Of a DNA stretch of 64,000 nucleotides, positions 37,027 to 45,390 are shown piece by piece (the first letter of the stretch is position 1; every line of letters begins with the position of its first letter). The notes under the pieces were generated by a model. It searched no databases and was not told the origin of the DNA. It saw only the letters and a program-made list of their open reading frames with translations. The position numbers were made by a program, and so were the translations under genes. Origin of the DNA: Pseudomonas sp. TMP9 (GTDB taxonomy: Bacteria; Pseudomonadota; Gammaproteobacteria; Pseudomonadales; Pseudomonadaceae); assembly GCF_037943105.1 (NCBI RefSeq), contig NZ_CP149803.1, positions 496,001 through 560,000 on the forward strand, in the 5' to 3' direction.

Positions 37027-37122
37027 ATGTCTGATTTTTATTCTGTGCCCCGCGCGACTGGCCTTATCCGCCAGCGCTTTGTCGTGGGCGCTAAACAGGG
37101 GGTGGCATGTTTACCGGCATAA
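37027..37122 (+). CDS. Short upstream ORF overlapping ribE (candidate leader peptide)
   Basis: A 31-codon ORF (MSDFYSVPRATGLIRQRFVV to ACLPA) starts at ATG 37027, 9 nt after AGGAG, and ends 16 nt inside ribE in another frame. It starts just after the riboswitch T tract. No family is recognised. It may couple ribosomes to the ribE start, or it may be accidental; ribE has its own AGGGGG site. Confidence 0.4.
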   Translation: MSDFYSVPRATGLIRQRFVVGAKQGVACLPA

Positions 37123-37769
37123 TCGAAGCTATTGGCAGTATCCGTGCGCTGACGCCCAAAGGCGGTGATGTGCGGGTGTATGTGGCGACCGGCAAACTCG
37201 ACCTGCATGACGTCAAACTCGGCGACAGCATCGCGGTAAATGGTGTGTGCCTGACGGCTGTAGAGCTACCGGGTGATGGTTTTTGGGCCGATGTAAGCCG
37301 CGAAACGTTGGCCTGCACCGGCTTTGTTGACCTCAAGGCCGGCAGCAAGGTCAACCTGGAAAAAGCCCTGACGCCCACCAGCCGCCTTGGCGGTCACCTG
37401 GTCAGCGGGCACATTGATGGCGTCGGTGAGGTCGTTGCGATGGCGGAAAATGCCCGTGCGTGGCAATTCACCATTCGCGCGCCCCGTGAGTTGGCCAAGT
37501 ACATCGCCCATAAGGGCTCGATCACCGTTGATGGCACCAGCCTGACGGTTAATTCGGTGAACGGTGCCGAATTTGAGCTGACTATCGTGCCGCATACCTT
37601 GGCTGAGACCATCATGGTCGACTACCACGTCGGCCGGAAGGTCAACCTTGAAGTAGACCTTTTAGCCCGTTACCTGGAGCGGCTGTTGCTCGGTGACAAA
37701 GCTGCCGATCCGCACGGTTCAGGCATGAGCGAAAGTTTTCTTGCCGAACACGGCTACATAAAGAATTAA
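37107..37769 (+). CDS. ribE: Riboflavin synthase, alpha subunit
   Basis: The enzyme converts two 6,7-dimethyl-8-ribityllumazine molecules to riboflavin. The 220-residue protein has two lumazine-binding repeats: N-terminal MFTGIIEAIGSIRAL with GVCLTAVELPGDGFWADVS, and C-terminal HLVSGHIDGVGEV with GTSLTVNSVNGAEF. The ATG at 37107 follows AGGGGGTGGC. It is the first gene after the FMN riboswitch. Many pseudomonad annotations call it ribC. Confidence 0.97.
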   Translation: MFTGIIEAIGSIRALTPKGGDVRVYVATGKLDLHDVKLGDSIAVNGVCLTAVELPGDGFWADVSRETLACTGFVDLKAGSKVNLEKALTPTSRLGGHLVSGHIDGVGEVVAMAENARAWQFTIRAPRELAKYIAHKGSITVDGTSLTVNSVNGAEFELTIVPHTLAETIMVDYHVGRKVNLEVDLLARYLERLLLGDKAADPHGSGMSESFLAEHGYIKN

Positions 37770-37781
37770 GGAATCGCCAGC

Positions 37782-38876
37782 ATGGCTCTTAACACGATTG
37801 AAGAACTGGTCGCAGACATCCGCGCCGGCAAAATGGTCATTCTTATGGATGATGAGGACCGCGAGAATGAGGGTGATCTGATCATCGCCTCCGAAGCAGT
37901 CACCGCCGAACACATCAACTTTATGGCGCGCTTTGCCCGTGGCTTGATCTGCATGCCGATGACCCGCGAGCGCTGCGAAACCCTCAAGTTGCCGCTGATG
38001 GCGCCGCGCAACGGTTCCGGTTTTGGCACCAAGTTCACCGTCTCCATTGAAGCAGCTGAAGGCGTTACCACCGGTATCTCCGCAGCGGATCGGGCGCGTA
38101 CCGTGCAGGCGGCTGCAGCCAAAAATGCCAAGGCCGATGACATTGTCAGCCCAGGCCATATCTTCCCGCTGATGGCGCAAGCCGGCGGTGTGCTGGCGCG
38201 TGCGGGCCACACGGAAGCGGCGTGCGATTTGGCGCGGATGGGCGGCTTTGAGCCGAGCGGGGTGATCTGCGAGATCATGAACGACGACGGCACCATGTCG
38301 CGTCGCCCTGAGCTGGAAGTGTTCGCAGCTGAGCACGGCATCAAGATCGGCACCATCGCTGATTTGATTCACTACCGCCTGATCCACGAGCGCACCGTTG
38401 AGCGCGTCAGCGAGCAGGTGTTGGACAGCGAGTTGGGCCAGTTTAATCTGGTCACCTACCGCGACTCGGTTGAGCATGATGTGCACATGGCGCTGACCCT
38501 TGGCGAAATTTGCGCCGAAGAGCCGACCCTGGTGCGCGTGCACAACATGGACCCGCTGCGGGATCTGTTTATGGTCAACCAGCCCGGTCGTTGGAGCCTG
38601 CGTGCAGCCATGGCTGAGGTGGCTAAAGATGGTAGCGGCGTCGTGCTGCTGCTGGGCAACCCGCTGACTGGGCCGGACCTGCTGGCGCACTTGGAGCGGC
38701 AGTTAGGCAGCGATGTAAAAATTGCCACCCCGACCACCTACAGCACCGTCGGTGCCGGTTCGCAGATTCTGCGTGACCTCGGCGTGCGTAAAATGCGCGT
38801 GATGAGTTCGCCGATGAAGTTCAATGCGATATCCGGTTTTGACCTGGAAGTTGTAGAATACTTGCCCGCTGAATAA
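37782..38876 (+). CDS. ribB: 3,4-dihydroxy-2-butanone 4-phosphate synthase with inactive GCH II-like domain
   Basis: The N-terminal 200 residues are DHBP synthase, which makes the four-carbon unit of riboflavin from ribulose 5-phosphate (MDDEDRENEGDLIIASE, and the CMPMTRERCE and GHIFPL motifs). The C-terminal part resembles GTP cyclohydrolase II, but the zinc-binding cysteines of active RibA (CLTGD...RCDCG) are replaced here by MDPLRD...NQPGRWS. It is therefore monofunctional, consistent with a separate ribA at 42.9 kb. It lies 12 nt after ribE. Confidence 0.94.
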   Translation: MALNTIEELVADIRAGKMVILMDDEDRENEGDLIIASEAVTAEHINFMARFARGLICMPMTRERCETLKLPLMAPRNGSGFGTKFTVSIEAAEGVTTGISAADRARTVQAAAAKNAKADDIVSPGHIFPLMAQAGGVLARAGHTEAACDLARMGGFEPSGVICEIMNDDGTMSRRPELEVFAAEHGIKIGTIADLIHYRLIHERTVERVSEQVLDSELGQFNLVTYRDSVEHDVHMALTLGEICAEEPTLVRVHNMDPLRDLFMVNQPGRWSLRAAMAEVAKDGSGVVLLLGNPLTGPDLLAHLERQLGSDVKIATPTTYSTVGAGSQILRDLGVRKMRVMSSPMKFNAISGFDLEVVEYLPAE

Positions 38877-38927
38877 TCCCACCGGCCGCCATCGGCGGTC
38901 TGGCTCTTTGAATAGACGAGACGCGTT

Positions 38928-39404
38928 ATGAACCTGAAGACCATCGAAGGTACTTTTATTGCCCCCAAGGGCCGCTTTGCACTGGTCGTCGGCCGCTTTA
39001 ACAGCTTCGTTGTTGAAAGCCTGGTAAGCGGCGCGGTTGACGCCTTGGTTCGTCACGGCGTGAGCGAAAGCAACATCACCATCATCCGCGCGCCGGGTGC
39101 CTTCGAGATTCCCTTGGTGGCGCAGAAAGTCGCCCAGCGTGGCGATTTCGACGCGATCATCGCCCTTGGTGCGGTGATTCGTGGTGGCACACCGCACTTC
39201 GAATACGTAGCCGGCGAGTGCACCAAGGGCTTGGCCATGGTTTCCATGGAGTTTGGCGTACCGGTTGCGTTCGGCGTGTTGACGGTGGATTCCATCGAGC
39301 AAGCCATTGAGCGTTCCGGCACCAAAGCGGGCAACAAAGGTGCAGAAGCGGCCATGTCTGCCCTAGAAATGGTCAGCCTGATGGCACAGTTGGAGGCCAA
39401 GTGA
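38928..39404 (+). CDS. ribH: 6,7-dimethyl-8-ribityllumazine synthase
   Basis: RibH condenses the pyrimidine and four-carbon precursors to lumazine, the substrate of ribE. The 158-residue protein has the signatures [20 protein letters not shown] and [17 protein letters not shown] with the active-site histidine. It overlaps nusB by 4 nt (GTGA), an operon link common in proteobacteria. Confidence 0.97.
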   Translation: MNLKTIEGTFIAPKGRFALVVGRFNSFVVESLVSGAVDALVRHGVSESNITIIRAPGAFEIPLVAQKVAQRGDFDAIIALGAVIRGGTPHFEYVAGECTKGLAMVSMEFGVPVAFGVLTVDSIEQAIERSGTKAGNKGAEAAMSALEMVSLMAQLEAK

Positions 39405-39892
39405 GCCAGACTGACGGTAATGGGCAGCCGCCACATGCGCCAAAAAAAGGCCCGAGCAGCAAAACCCTCGCACGCCGCCAGGCGCGTACGTTGGCCATGC
39501 AAGCCTTGTATTCTTGGCACATGGCCGGGCAGCAGCTGAACGAAATCGAAGCGCAGTTTCGCGTCGACAACGACTTCAGCACGGTGGACGGCGCTTATTT
39601 TCACGAGATCTTGCACGGCGTGCCGCGGCAGAAAACTGAAATTGATGGCGCGTTTGAATCCCTGCTAGACCGCCCGCTGGATGAAATCGATCCCGTTGAG
39701 CTGTCAATCTTGCGCCTGTCGACCTTCGAACTGAAAAACCGCATTGATATCCCGTATCGCGTGGTAATCAACGAAGGCATTGAGCTGGCCAAAGTGTTTG
39801 GTGCAACCGACGGTCACAAGTTCGTCAACGGTGTACTGGACAAGCTGGCGCCAATGTTGCGCGCTGATGAAGTCCGCGCCCACAAGCGCTAA
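39401..39892 (+). CDS. nusB: Transcription antitermination protein NusB
   Basis: NusB forms a dimer with S10 (NusE) that acts on rRNA operon antitermination. The 163-residue all-helical protein starts at GTG 39401, overlapping ribH, with a basic tail ([20 protein letters not shown]) then ALYSWHMAG and the conserved [16 protein letters not shown]. Normal length. Confidence 0.96.
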   Translation: MSQTDGNGQPPHAPKKGPSSKTLARRQARTLAMQALYSWHMAGQQLNEIEAQFRVDNDFSTVDGAYFHEILHGVPRQKTEIDGAFESLLDRPLDEIDPVELSILRLSTFELKNRIDIPYRVVINEGIELAKVFGATDGHKFVNGVLDKLAPMLRADEVRAHKR

Positions 39893-39899
39893 ACCGCTC

Positions 39900-40868
39900 G
39901 TGGGTGAGTTTGAGCTGATCCGTCATTACTTCGCCGCTGCGTCCTGTGCGCAGGCGGGCGAAGGCGTGGCATTGGGTATTGGCGACGATTGTGCCTTGCT
40001 GGAGTTGCCGGCTGGCGAGCACCTGGCAATCTCCACTGACACCTTGGTAGCCGGGGTGCATTTCCCTGAATCGCCCGATCCTTTTCTGCTCGGCCAGCGC
40101 GCATTAGCTGTCTCAGTCAGCGACCTCGCGGCGATGGGCGCGGCGCCTGTTGGTTTTACCTTGGCCCTGACCTTACCCAGTGTGCAGCCAGATTGGCTGC
40201 AGGCGTTTGCTCAGGGCTTGGATCAGATGGCGCAGCGTTGCGCTATTCGCTTGATCGGCGGCGACACCACCCGCGGTCCTCTGAGTCTCACCCTGACTGT
40301 CTTCGGCCGCGTGCCCGCCGGTATGGCGTTGACGCGCGCAGGTGCGCAAGTCGGCGATCTTGTGTGCGTGGGCGGTGAGTTGGGTGATGCTGCCGGTGCG
40401 TTACCGCTGGTGCTGGGGCAGCGGCAGGCTGAGCCGATGGTGGCAAAGGCGCTGCTGGCGCGTTATTGGTCGCCCATGCCGCAGCTTGAGCTGGGCTTGG
40501 CTCTGCGCGGCAAAGCCACCGCTGCGCTGGATATATCCGATGGCTTACTCGCCGATTGCGGGCATATTGCGGCGGCGTCTGCTGTGGCATTAATCATCGA
40601 GCAGGCGCGTGTGCCGCTGTCCGCTGCTTTACTGGCATTGGCCGGGGAGTCGATGGCGCATCAGTGCGCATTGACAGGTGGCGACGACTACTGCTTGGCC
40701 TTTACCTTGCCGGCGCAGTATTTACCTGAGTTACAACTGGCCGGCATACCGGTGTGGGTGATTGGCCGAGTGGCGGCCGGTCAGGGTGTTACCCTGCTGG
40801 GCCCAAACGGTCAGCCCGTTCAGCTGCCCCATGGCGGCTATCAACATTTTGGAAGTGTCCGTGACTGA
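39900..40868 (+). CDS. thiL: Thiamine-monophosphate kinase
   Basis: ThiL phosphorylates thiamine monophosphate to the cofactor thiamine diphosphate. The 322-residue protein has the Mg-binding motif GIGDDCALL, STDTLVAGVHF, and IGGDTTRGPLSLT. GTG 39900 (GEFELIRHYF) gives the family N-terminus, though without a clear ribosome-binding site; an ATG at 39867 inside nusB would add 11 residues. It overlaps pgpA by 8 nt. Confidence 0.94.
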   Translation: MGEFELIRHYFAAASCAQAGEGVALGIGDDCALLELPAGEHLAISTDTLVAGVHFPESPDPFLLGQRALAVSVSDLAAMGAAPVGFTLALTLPSVQPDWLQAFAQGLDQMAQRCAIRLIGGDTTRGPLSLTLTVFGRVPAGMALTRAGAQVGDLVCVGGELGDAAGALPLVLGQRQAEPMVAKALLARYWSPMPQLELGLALRGKATAALDISDGLLADCGHIAAASAVALIIEQARVPLSAALLALAGESMAHQCALTGGDDYCLAFTLPAQYLPELQLAGIPVWVIGRVAAGQGVTLLGPNGQPVQLPHGGYQHFGSVRD

Positions 40869-41391
40869 TCATCCCAACCAAGTTCCTGCCGAGTGTGTGC
40901 CGCCTTCGGTATGGCGTAATCCTTGGCATTTCCTGGCCTTCGGTTTTGGCTCGGGCACCTTGCCCAAAGCCCCCGGTACTTGGGGCTCGCTGGTGGCGCT
41001 GCCGTTTATCCCGTTGCTGCAGATGCTCCCGGATTGGGGCTATTGGCTGATGCTCGGCGTCACCATGCTGTTTGGCTTCTGGTTATGCGGCAAAGTCGCT
41101 GACGACCTGCGCGTGCATGACCACGAAGGCATCGTCTGGGACGAAATGGTCGGCATGTGGATTACGCTCTGGCTGGTCCCCGACGGCTGGGGCTGGCTGC
41201 TGCTAGGCTTCCTGTTGTTCCGCCTGTTCGACATCCTCAAGCCATGGCCGATTCGTTGGATTGATCGGCAGGTGCATGGCGGTGTCGGCATCATGCTGGA
41301 TGATGTGCTGGCCGGGGTGTTCGCGTGGATGGCTCTGCAACTGATCGTCTGGGGCTGGGCTAACGGGCTTGCTGCTGCGCTGGGCTGGTGA
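40861..41391 (+). CDS. pgpA: Phosphatidylglycerophosphatase A
   Basis: PgpA dephosphorylates phosphatidylglycerol phosphate in the inner membrane. The 176-residue protein begins at GTG 40861 (GTGACTGA overlap with thiL) and has the motifs FGSGTLPKAPGTWGSL and WDEMVGMWI, then FRLFDILKPWPI, with four hydrophobic segments. The nusB-thiL-pgpA order is conserved in pseudomonads. Confidence 0.95.
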   Translation: MTDHPNQVPAECVPPSVWRNPWHFLAFGFGSGTLPKAPGTWGSLVALPFIPLLQMLPDWGYWLMLGVTMLFGFWLCGKVADDLRVHDHEGIVWDEMVGMWITLWLVPDGWGWLLLGFLLFRLFDILKPWPIRWIDRQVHGGVGIMLDDVLAGVFAWMALQLIVWGWANGLAAALGW

Positions 41392-41408
41392 TTACAAAGG
41401 AATCGTAA

Positions 41409-42137
41409 ATGGGCCGCTGCTTTAAGTGGTTGCTGTTATTGGCTGTGGGCATGAGCAGTGCGATGGCGTGCGCTGCGCTGCCGACGCATGTCCGAATTGC
41501 CAGCGAGGTGTGGGAGGGCTACACCCATGCCGACGGCAGTGGCTTGGCCTGGGATATTTTTCGCGCGGTGTATGAGCCTGCTGGCGTGCAGTTGAGCATC
41601 CAGAGTGTGCCTTATACGCGCTCGATTGGCCTGGTGCAGCGCGGCGCTGCCGATGCCTGGGCGGGTTCCTACTTAAATGAAGTCGAGCAGGGCGTGTTCT
41701 ACCCGCGCCGCAGTTATGACGTCGACCAAATCGCCGCGCTCAGCCTGCGTAGCAAACCAGTCCCCAGCCTAGCCAGCCTCGGCGAGTTCCGCCTGGCATG
41801 GATGCGCGGTTACGAATACCAGCGTTATTTGCCAAATTTGCACCAGTACCGCGAAGTTCTCCGGCGTGACGGTATCCTCAGCATGCTGGATGCAGGGCGT
41901 GCGGATTTTTATCTGGATGCGGTGACGGAAGTCGATGACGTTCTAAGCACCTCGAGTCAGCCGGCTCAATACCGAGTCACGGCGCTGACCCAATTACCGA
42001 TCTACCTAGGCTTTGCCGATAACCCTCGTGGCCGAGCCTTGGCTGAGCTGTTCGACAAACGTATGGACGCTTTGGTGGCAGACGGCAGCTTGCGGCTGAT
42101 CTTCCAGCGTTGGCAGCAACCTTATCCATTTGAATAA
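41409..42137 (+). CDS. Periplasmic amino-acid-type solute-binding protein
   Basis: The 242-residue protein has a signal peptide (MGRCFKWLLLLAVGMSSAMA, cleavage near CAA) and resembles family 3 extracellular solute-binding proteins (ASEVWEGYTHADGSGLAWDI, then LVQRGAADAWAGSYLNEVE and DAGRADFYLDAV). No transporter genes are adjacent, so it may be an orphan sensor or binding protein. Ligand unknown. An AAAGGA site precedes the ATG. Confidence 0.75.
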   Translation: MGRCFKWLLLLAVGMSSAMACAALPTHVRIASEVWEGYTHADGSGLAWDIFRAVYEPAGVQLSIQSVPYTRSIGLVQRGAADAWAGSYLNEVEQGVFYPRRSYDVDQIAALSLRSKPVPSLASLGEFRLAWMRGYEYQRYLPNLHQYREVLRRDGILSMLDAGRADFYLDAVTEVDDVLSTSSQPAQYRVTALTQLPIYLGFADNPRGRALAELFDKRMDALVADGSLRLIFQRWQQPYPFE

Positions 42138-42154
42138 CCTGTGCGAGACAGTCC

Positions 42155-42802
42155 ATGTACGCCTTGAAAATTATCTTCTTGAGCCTGTCGCTGTTCCTTA
42201 GTGGTGCAGCCATAGCCACCACTCAGGTGCGTGTCGTCGGCCTATTTCCTGGCGCTGCAGTGCTCAACATTGAGGGCCAGCGCAAGCTGGTCAAGGTTGG
42301 TCAAATCGGTCCTCGCGGTGTCGTCGTGGTCAGTGCTGATAGCCGTGGCGCGGTGCTACGTGTCGACGGTGTTGAGCGTAACTACAGCCTCAGCCGCGAA
42401 TACAGCGAAGGCTTTGCCGAGGCGCAAAAAAAGCAACTCAGCGTCGCCAAAGGCATCGGTGGGCATTACTGGGTGGCCGGCTCGGTCAATAGCCAGTCGA
42501 TCCAGTTTCTGGTGGACACCGGCGCCACCTCGGTGGCCTTGAATGATGAGCACGCCCGCCGTCTCGGTATCGATTACCGGGTTGTCGGGGCGCCTTTACA
42601 AGTCAGCACTGCCAGCGGTACAGCCCGTGGCTGGCGGGTAACGCTGGACCGGGTCAAGATCGGTGAGTTGGAAGTGCTGGGCGTCGAGGCCGTGGTGCTG
42701 GAAGGCGGCTCGCCAGCCGAAGCGCTGCTGGGCATGAGCTTCCTCAACCGAGTTGGCTGGAAGGTTGAGCAAGATATGTTGGTGTTGGAGTCCAAGTACT
42801 GA
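42155..42802 (+). CDS. Exported retropepsin-like aspartic protease (clan AA, TIGR02281-like)
   Basis: The 215-residue protein has a signal peptide (MYALKIIFLSLSLFLSGAAI) and a single pepsin-like half-domain with the catalytic motif FLVDTGATSVALN (Asp-Thr-Gly) and the later ALLGMSFLNR flap partner. It would act as a homodimer. The N-terminal 80 residues form a separate beta domain. Substrate unknown; a periplasmic or membrane-anchored role is inferred. Confidence 0.84.
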   Translation: MYALKIIFLSLSLFLSGAAIATTQVRVVGLFPGAAVLNIEGQRKLVKVGQIGPRGVVVVSADSRGAVLRVDGVERNYSLSREYSEGFAEAQKKQLSVAKGIGGHYWVAGSVNSQSIQFLVDTGATSVALNDEHARRLGIDYRVVGAPLQVSTASGTARGWRVTLDRVKIGELEVLGVEAVVLEGGSPAEALLGMSFLNRVGWKVEQDMLVLESKY

Positions 42803-42923
42803 ACGGCCGCGTTTTGCGCCGGCTTGATCCTTATCATCAGTAATTCAGGCTGACCCGCTGCTGGGGCCTGCTGTTACAATGCCAGCCTATTTCTTCCTGT
42901 CCATTTCCTTCTAGGAGCATCCG

Positions 42924-43544
42924 GTGCCCGTCGTTTTTGTCGCCGCCTCCCAACTGCCTACGCCTTTTGGCATGTTCACCATGCATGGCTTCCTTGAGCA
43001 AACCTCTGGCAAAGAGCACGTCGCTCTGACCTTTGGTGACGTGGCCGATGGCGCGCCTGTGCTTGGCCGCTTGCACTCTGAATGTTTGACGGGCGACGCG
43101 TTGTTCAGCCTGCGTTGTGATTGCGGTTTCCAGCTGGAAGCCGCGATGCGTGCCATTGCCGCTGAAGGCCGAGGCGTGTTGCTTTACCTGCGCCAAGAAG
43201 GCCGCGGCATCGGCCTGCTGAATAAAATCCGTGCTTATGAGCTACAAGATGGCGGCGCCGATACGGTAGAAGCCAACGAGCGCCTAGGCTTTGGCGCTGA
43301 CCTGCGTGATTACGCGATTTGCCTGCCAATGCTTGAACATCTGGGCATCAGCCAGCTCAAACTGATGACTAATAACCCGCGCAAGGTCAAAGCATTGGGG
43401 GAGATGGGCATCAATGTGGCGACCCGCGTGCCGCTGCAGATCGACCACAACCCCTACAACCAGAAATACCTGGCGACCAAAGCCGGCAAGCTTGGGCATA
43501 TGCTCGGTAGCCTGCATCAGGGCGAGGTTGAGGAGGCTCTGTGA
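42924..43544 (+). CDS. ribA: GTP cyclohydrolase II
   Basis: RibA opens the imidazole ring of GTP in the first step of riboflavin synthesis. The 206-residue protein has zinc ligands C54, C65 and C67 ([18 protein letters not shown]) and the active-site segment [14 protein letters not shown]. It starts at GTG 42924 behind TAGGAG. It provides the cyclohydrolase activity that the ribB C-terminal domain lacks. Overlap with the next gene is 4 nt. Confidence 0.97.
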   Translation: MPVVFVAASQLPTPFGMFTMHGFLEQTSGKEHVALTFGDVADGAPVLGRLHSECLTGDALFSLRCDCGFQLEAAMRAIAAEGRGVLLYLRQEGRGIGLLNKIRAYELQDGGADTVEANERLGFGADLRDYAICLPMLEHLGISQLKLMTNNPRKVKALGEMGINVATRVPLQIDHNPYNQKYLATKAGKLGHMLGSLHQGEVEEAL

Positions 43545-43957
43545 AACGCAGCGAAGTACGTCGCCGACTGGCGTTGGAATGGTGGCGGCAGCTGGCTATA
43601 GCCTTAGCGCCACTGTTTGTGATTAATCTGCTGTTTGGCGCTGACCTGCAAACAGGTCTTTTGACCATGCCGGTATTTATTGCCGGCGTTGCCTCTATGT
43701 TTGTCAGCCTGCCGTTGTTTACCGCCTACAAGCACGCGTTGGTGGCCACTGAAAAAGCCCTCGATACCCCGGATGAGCACGACGCTTGGCTTAAACTGGC
43801 GCGTGTACGCCGCTCGGGATTTCTCGGCGCGGCCCTGCCAGCCTGGATTGCGGCGCTGGCTGTGTTCGCTGGCCTGGAGGCGATTCCGCTGATCCTGCTG
43901 GCGATATCCAGCATCGTCATGCTGTGCCTCTACCGCATTCCCCGCCAACTCAGCTGA
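43541..43957 (+). CDS. Small inner-membrane protein, conserved hypothetical
   Basis: The 138-residue protein has three or four hydrophobic segments ([55 protein letters not shown]) and basic ends ([17 protein letters not shown]). No named domain is recognised. It overlaps ribA by 4 nt and the next gene by 1 nt, so it is in the ribA operon. A homologue occupies the same place in P. aeruginosa, as I recall. Confidence 0.7.
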   Translation: MKRSEVRRRLALEWWRQLAIALAPLFVINLLFGADLQTGLLTMPVFIAGVASMFVSLPLFTAYKHALVATEKALDTPDEHDAWLKLARVRRSGFLGAALPAWIAALAVFAGLEAIPLILLAISSIVMLCLYRIPRQLS

Positions 43958-44754
43958 TGCATGCCGCCGCCCTCGGTTTGCTGCTATTGCTGGCTTGGCC
44001 TGCAGCGGCAGTCGAGCGAGTGGTGACGCTGACCCCCTCCCTGACTGAAATTATGCTGGAGTTAGACGCCGGCGACCTGCTGGTCGGCTTGCTTGATGGC
44101 GGGGAGCGTCCGCCAGGCCTGCAGCATCTGCCGTCAGTGGGTGATTTCGGCCAGCTTGAACTGGAGAGCCTGCTTACGCTGCAGCCCGATTTAGTCTTGC
44201 TCTGGCCAGATAGCATCAGCGGCGCACAACGTCAGCAACTGCAAAGTCTCGGTATACCGGTAATGATTGTCGAGCCACGCAAGCTGGCTGATCTGGCCAC
44301 GCAATTTGCTGAGATTGGCGCCCGTATCGGCCGTGCCGATCAGGGTCAGCGTCTGCAGCAGCAATTCAACCAAGGCCTGCAGCGCCTGAGCCAGCGTTAT
44401 CAGCGTACGCGGCCGCTGCGGCTGTTTTATCAAGTGTGGGATACGCCGCTGTACACCCTTGGCGGCCAGCAGATCATCAGCGATGCCTTACGCGTCTGTG
44501 GCGCCGAGAACATTTTTGCTGACCTCACCTTGCCTGCCCCGCAAGTCAGTGTGGAGGCGGTACTTGAACGCAACCCCGAGGTTATTCTGGCTAGCAACCC
44601 ACAACAGCTAGATGCCTGGCGCATCTGGCCGGGAATCACTGCAGTGTCGCGTAAGCAATTGTGGCAGGTGCCGGATCAAGGCCTGGAACGGCCGAGCTTT
44701 CAGATGCTGGGGGTGTTGGAGAAAATGTGTGAGCAGTTGAGCGAAGCACACTAA
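43957..44754 (+). CDS. btuF: Cobalamin-binding periplasmic protein, BtuF-like
   Basis: The 265-residue protein has a signal peptide ([18 protein letters not shown]) and the BtuF-type fold of class III binding proteins: VVTLTPSLTEIMLELDAGDL, PSVGDFGQLELESLLTLQPD and a C-terminal domain with NPEVILASNP. In E. coli BtuF delivers B12 to BtuCD. ATG 43957 overlaps the previous stop (TGATG). A second binding protein, more distant, is at 47.1-47.9 kb with the btuCD genes. Which one feeds BtuCD is unresolved. Confidence 0.8.
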   Translation: MHAAALGLLLLLAWPAAAVERVVTLTPSLTEIMLELDAGDLLVGLLDGGERPPGLQHLPSVGDFGQLELESLLTLQPDLVLLWPDSISGAQRQQLQSLGIPVMIVEPRKLADLATQFAEIGARIGRADQGQRLQQQFNQGLQRLSQRYQRTRPLRLFYQVWDTPLYTLGGQQIISDALRVCGAENIFADLTLPAPQVSVEAVLERNPEVILASNPQQLDAWRIWPGITAVSRKQLWQVPDQGLERPSFQMLGVLEKMCEQLSEAH

Positions 44755-44778
44755 TGCCGCGCTTCTTCAGCGCGCAGC

Positions 44779-44854
44779 CGCTACGTAGCGCCTTTTGAGC
44801 AAGCGCTAACCCTGCGGCCCAAACACTATGACGTCATGCATGCAATGGGTTAGC
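44779..44854. repeat. Inverted repeats between convergent btuF and PduO-like genes
   Basis: The 95-bp gap holds a perfect 12-bp palindrome CGCTACGTAGCG (44779-44790), TAGCGCC...AAGCGCTA (44786-44808), and GCTAACCC/GGGTTAGC (44805-44812, 44847-44854). No T tract is present. The block probably ends transcription from both sides or is a repeat relic. Confidence 0.5.
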
Positions 44855-45383
44855 GGCCGTAGCTTTTACTGATAAAGACCGTTTCGCTGATGTTGCGCCG
44901 TTTGTTGATGACCAAGCACAGGGTAAAAAAGAAGTTGCACATCATGTTGCATAAGCGCGGCAGGACCAGTGCAACAGTTTTGCCTTCCTGATCAACACGA
45001 ACCATCGCGCGAATGGCTTTTTTTGCCGCCGAGCGAGCCTGGTGCAATTGCACCACAGGGGCCTGGCCGCGTGGCAGGACAAATCCCTTGAGCAGTTCGC
45101 CTGCCTCCAGTTGGTAATGCGTCAGGCGGCCTTGCAGCCATTCAATATCACATTCTTCAATGGCCAGTCGGCCACGAATCGAACCATTCACATGGAAGGC
45201 CAGTGGCTGTAATTGCTCAAGATCTGCCGCTATATCGGGCATGTCATGCGGCAGGTAAGCGAGAGCCGCGCCGATGATGCCGCACAGCTCATCCGTGATG
45301 ACCTCAAAGTCGCAAAGCGCCGAGGTTTCTTGGATAAATGGGTAGCACACTTCATCAAAATTTTTGCTGAGCTTCAGGGCCAT
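44850..45383 (-). CDS. Degenerate PduO-type cobalamin adenosyltransferase homologue
   Basis: The 177-residue protein resembles the PduO-type ATP:cob(I)alamin adenosyltransferase five-helix fold (FEVITDELCGIIGAALAYLP, QLHQARSAAKKAIRAMV). The N-terminal ATP motif TGDxGxT is absent, and the usual ARxxxRRAER and LNRLSD are replaced by ARSAAKKAIRA and LPRLCNMM, so catalysis is doubtful. It is the last gene of the cobalamin operon, 7 nt after btuD. It may be a corrinoid chaperone or a divergent enzyme. Assignment is by eye. Confidence 0.62.
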   Translation of the reverse strand: MALKLSKNFDEVCYPFIQETSALCDFEVITDELCGIIGAALAYLPHDMPDIAADLEQLQPLAFHVNGSIRGRLAIEECDIEWLQGRLTHYQLEAGELLKGFVLPRGQAPVVQLHQARSAAKKAIRAMVRVDQEGKTVALVLPRLCNMMCNFFFTLCLVINKRRNISETVFISKSYGR

Positions 45384-45390
45384 GGAATGT

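Noticed and set aside
25942..40868. Identical GTGACTGA gene junctions at 25942 and 40861 as a special signal
   Set aside because: Both are ordinary 8-nt start-stop overlaps beginning with GTG ACT; with two short matches among dozens of junctions, chance is enough.
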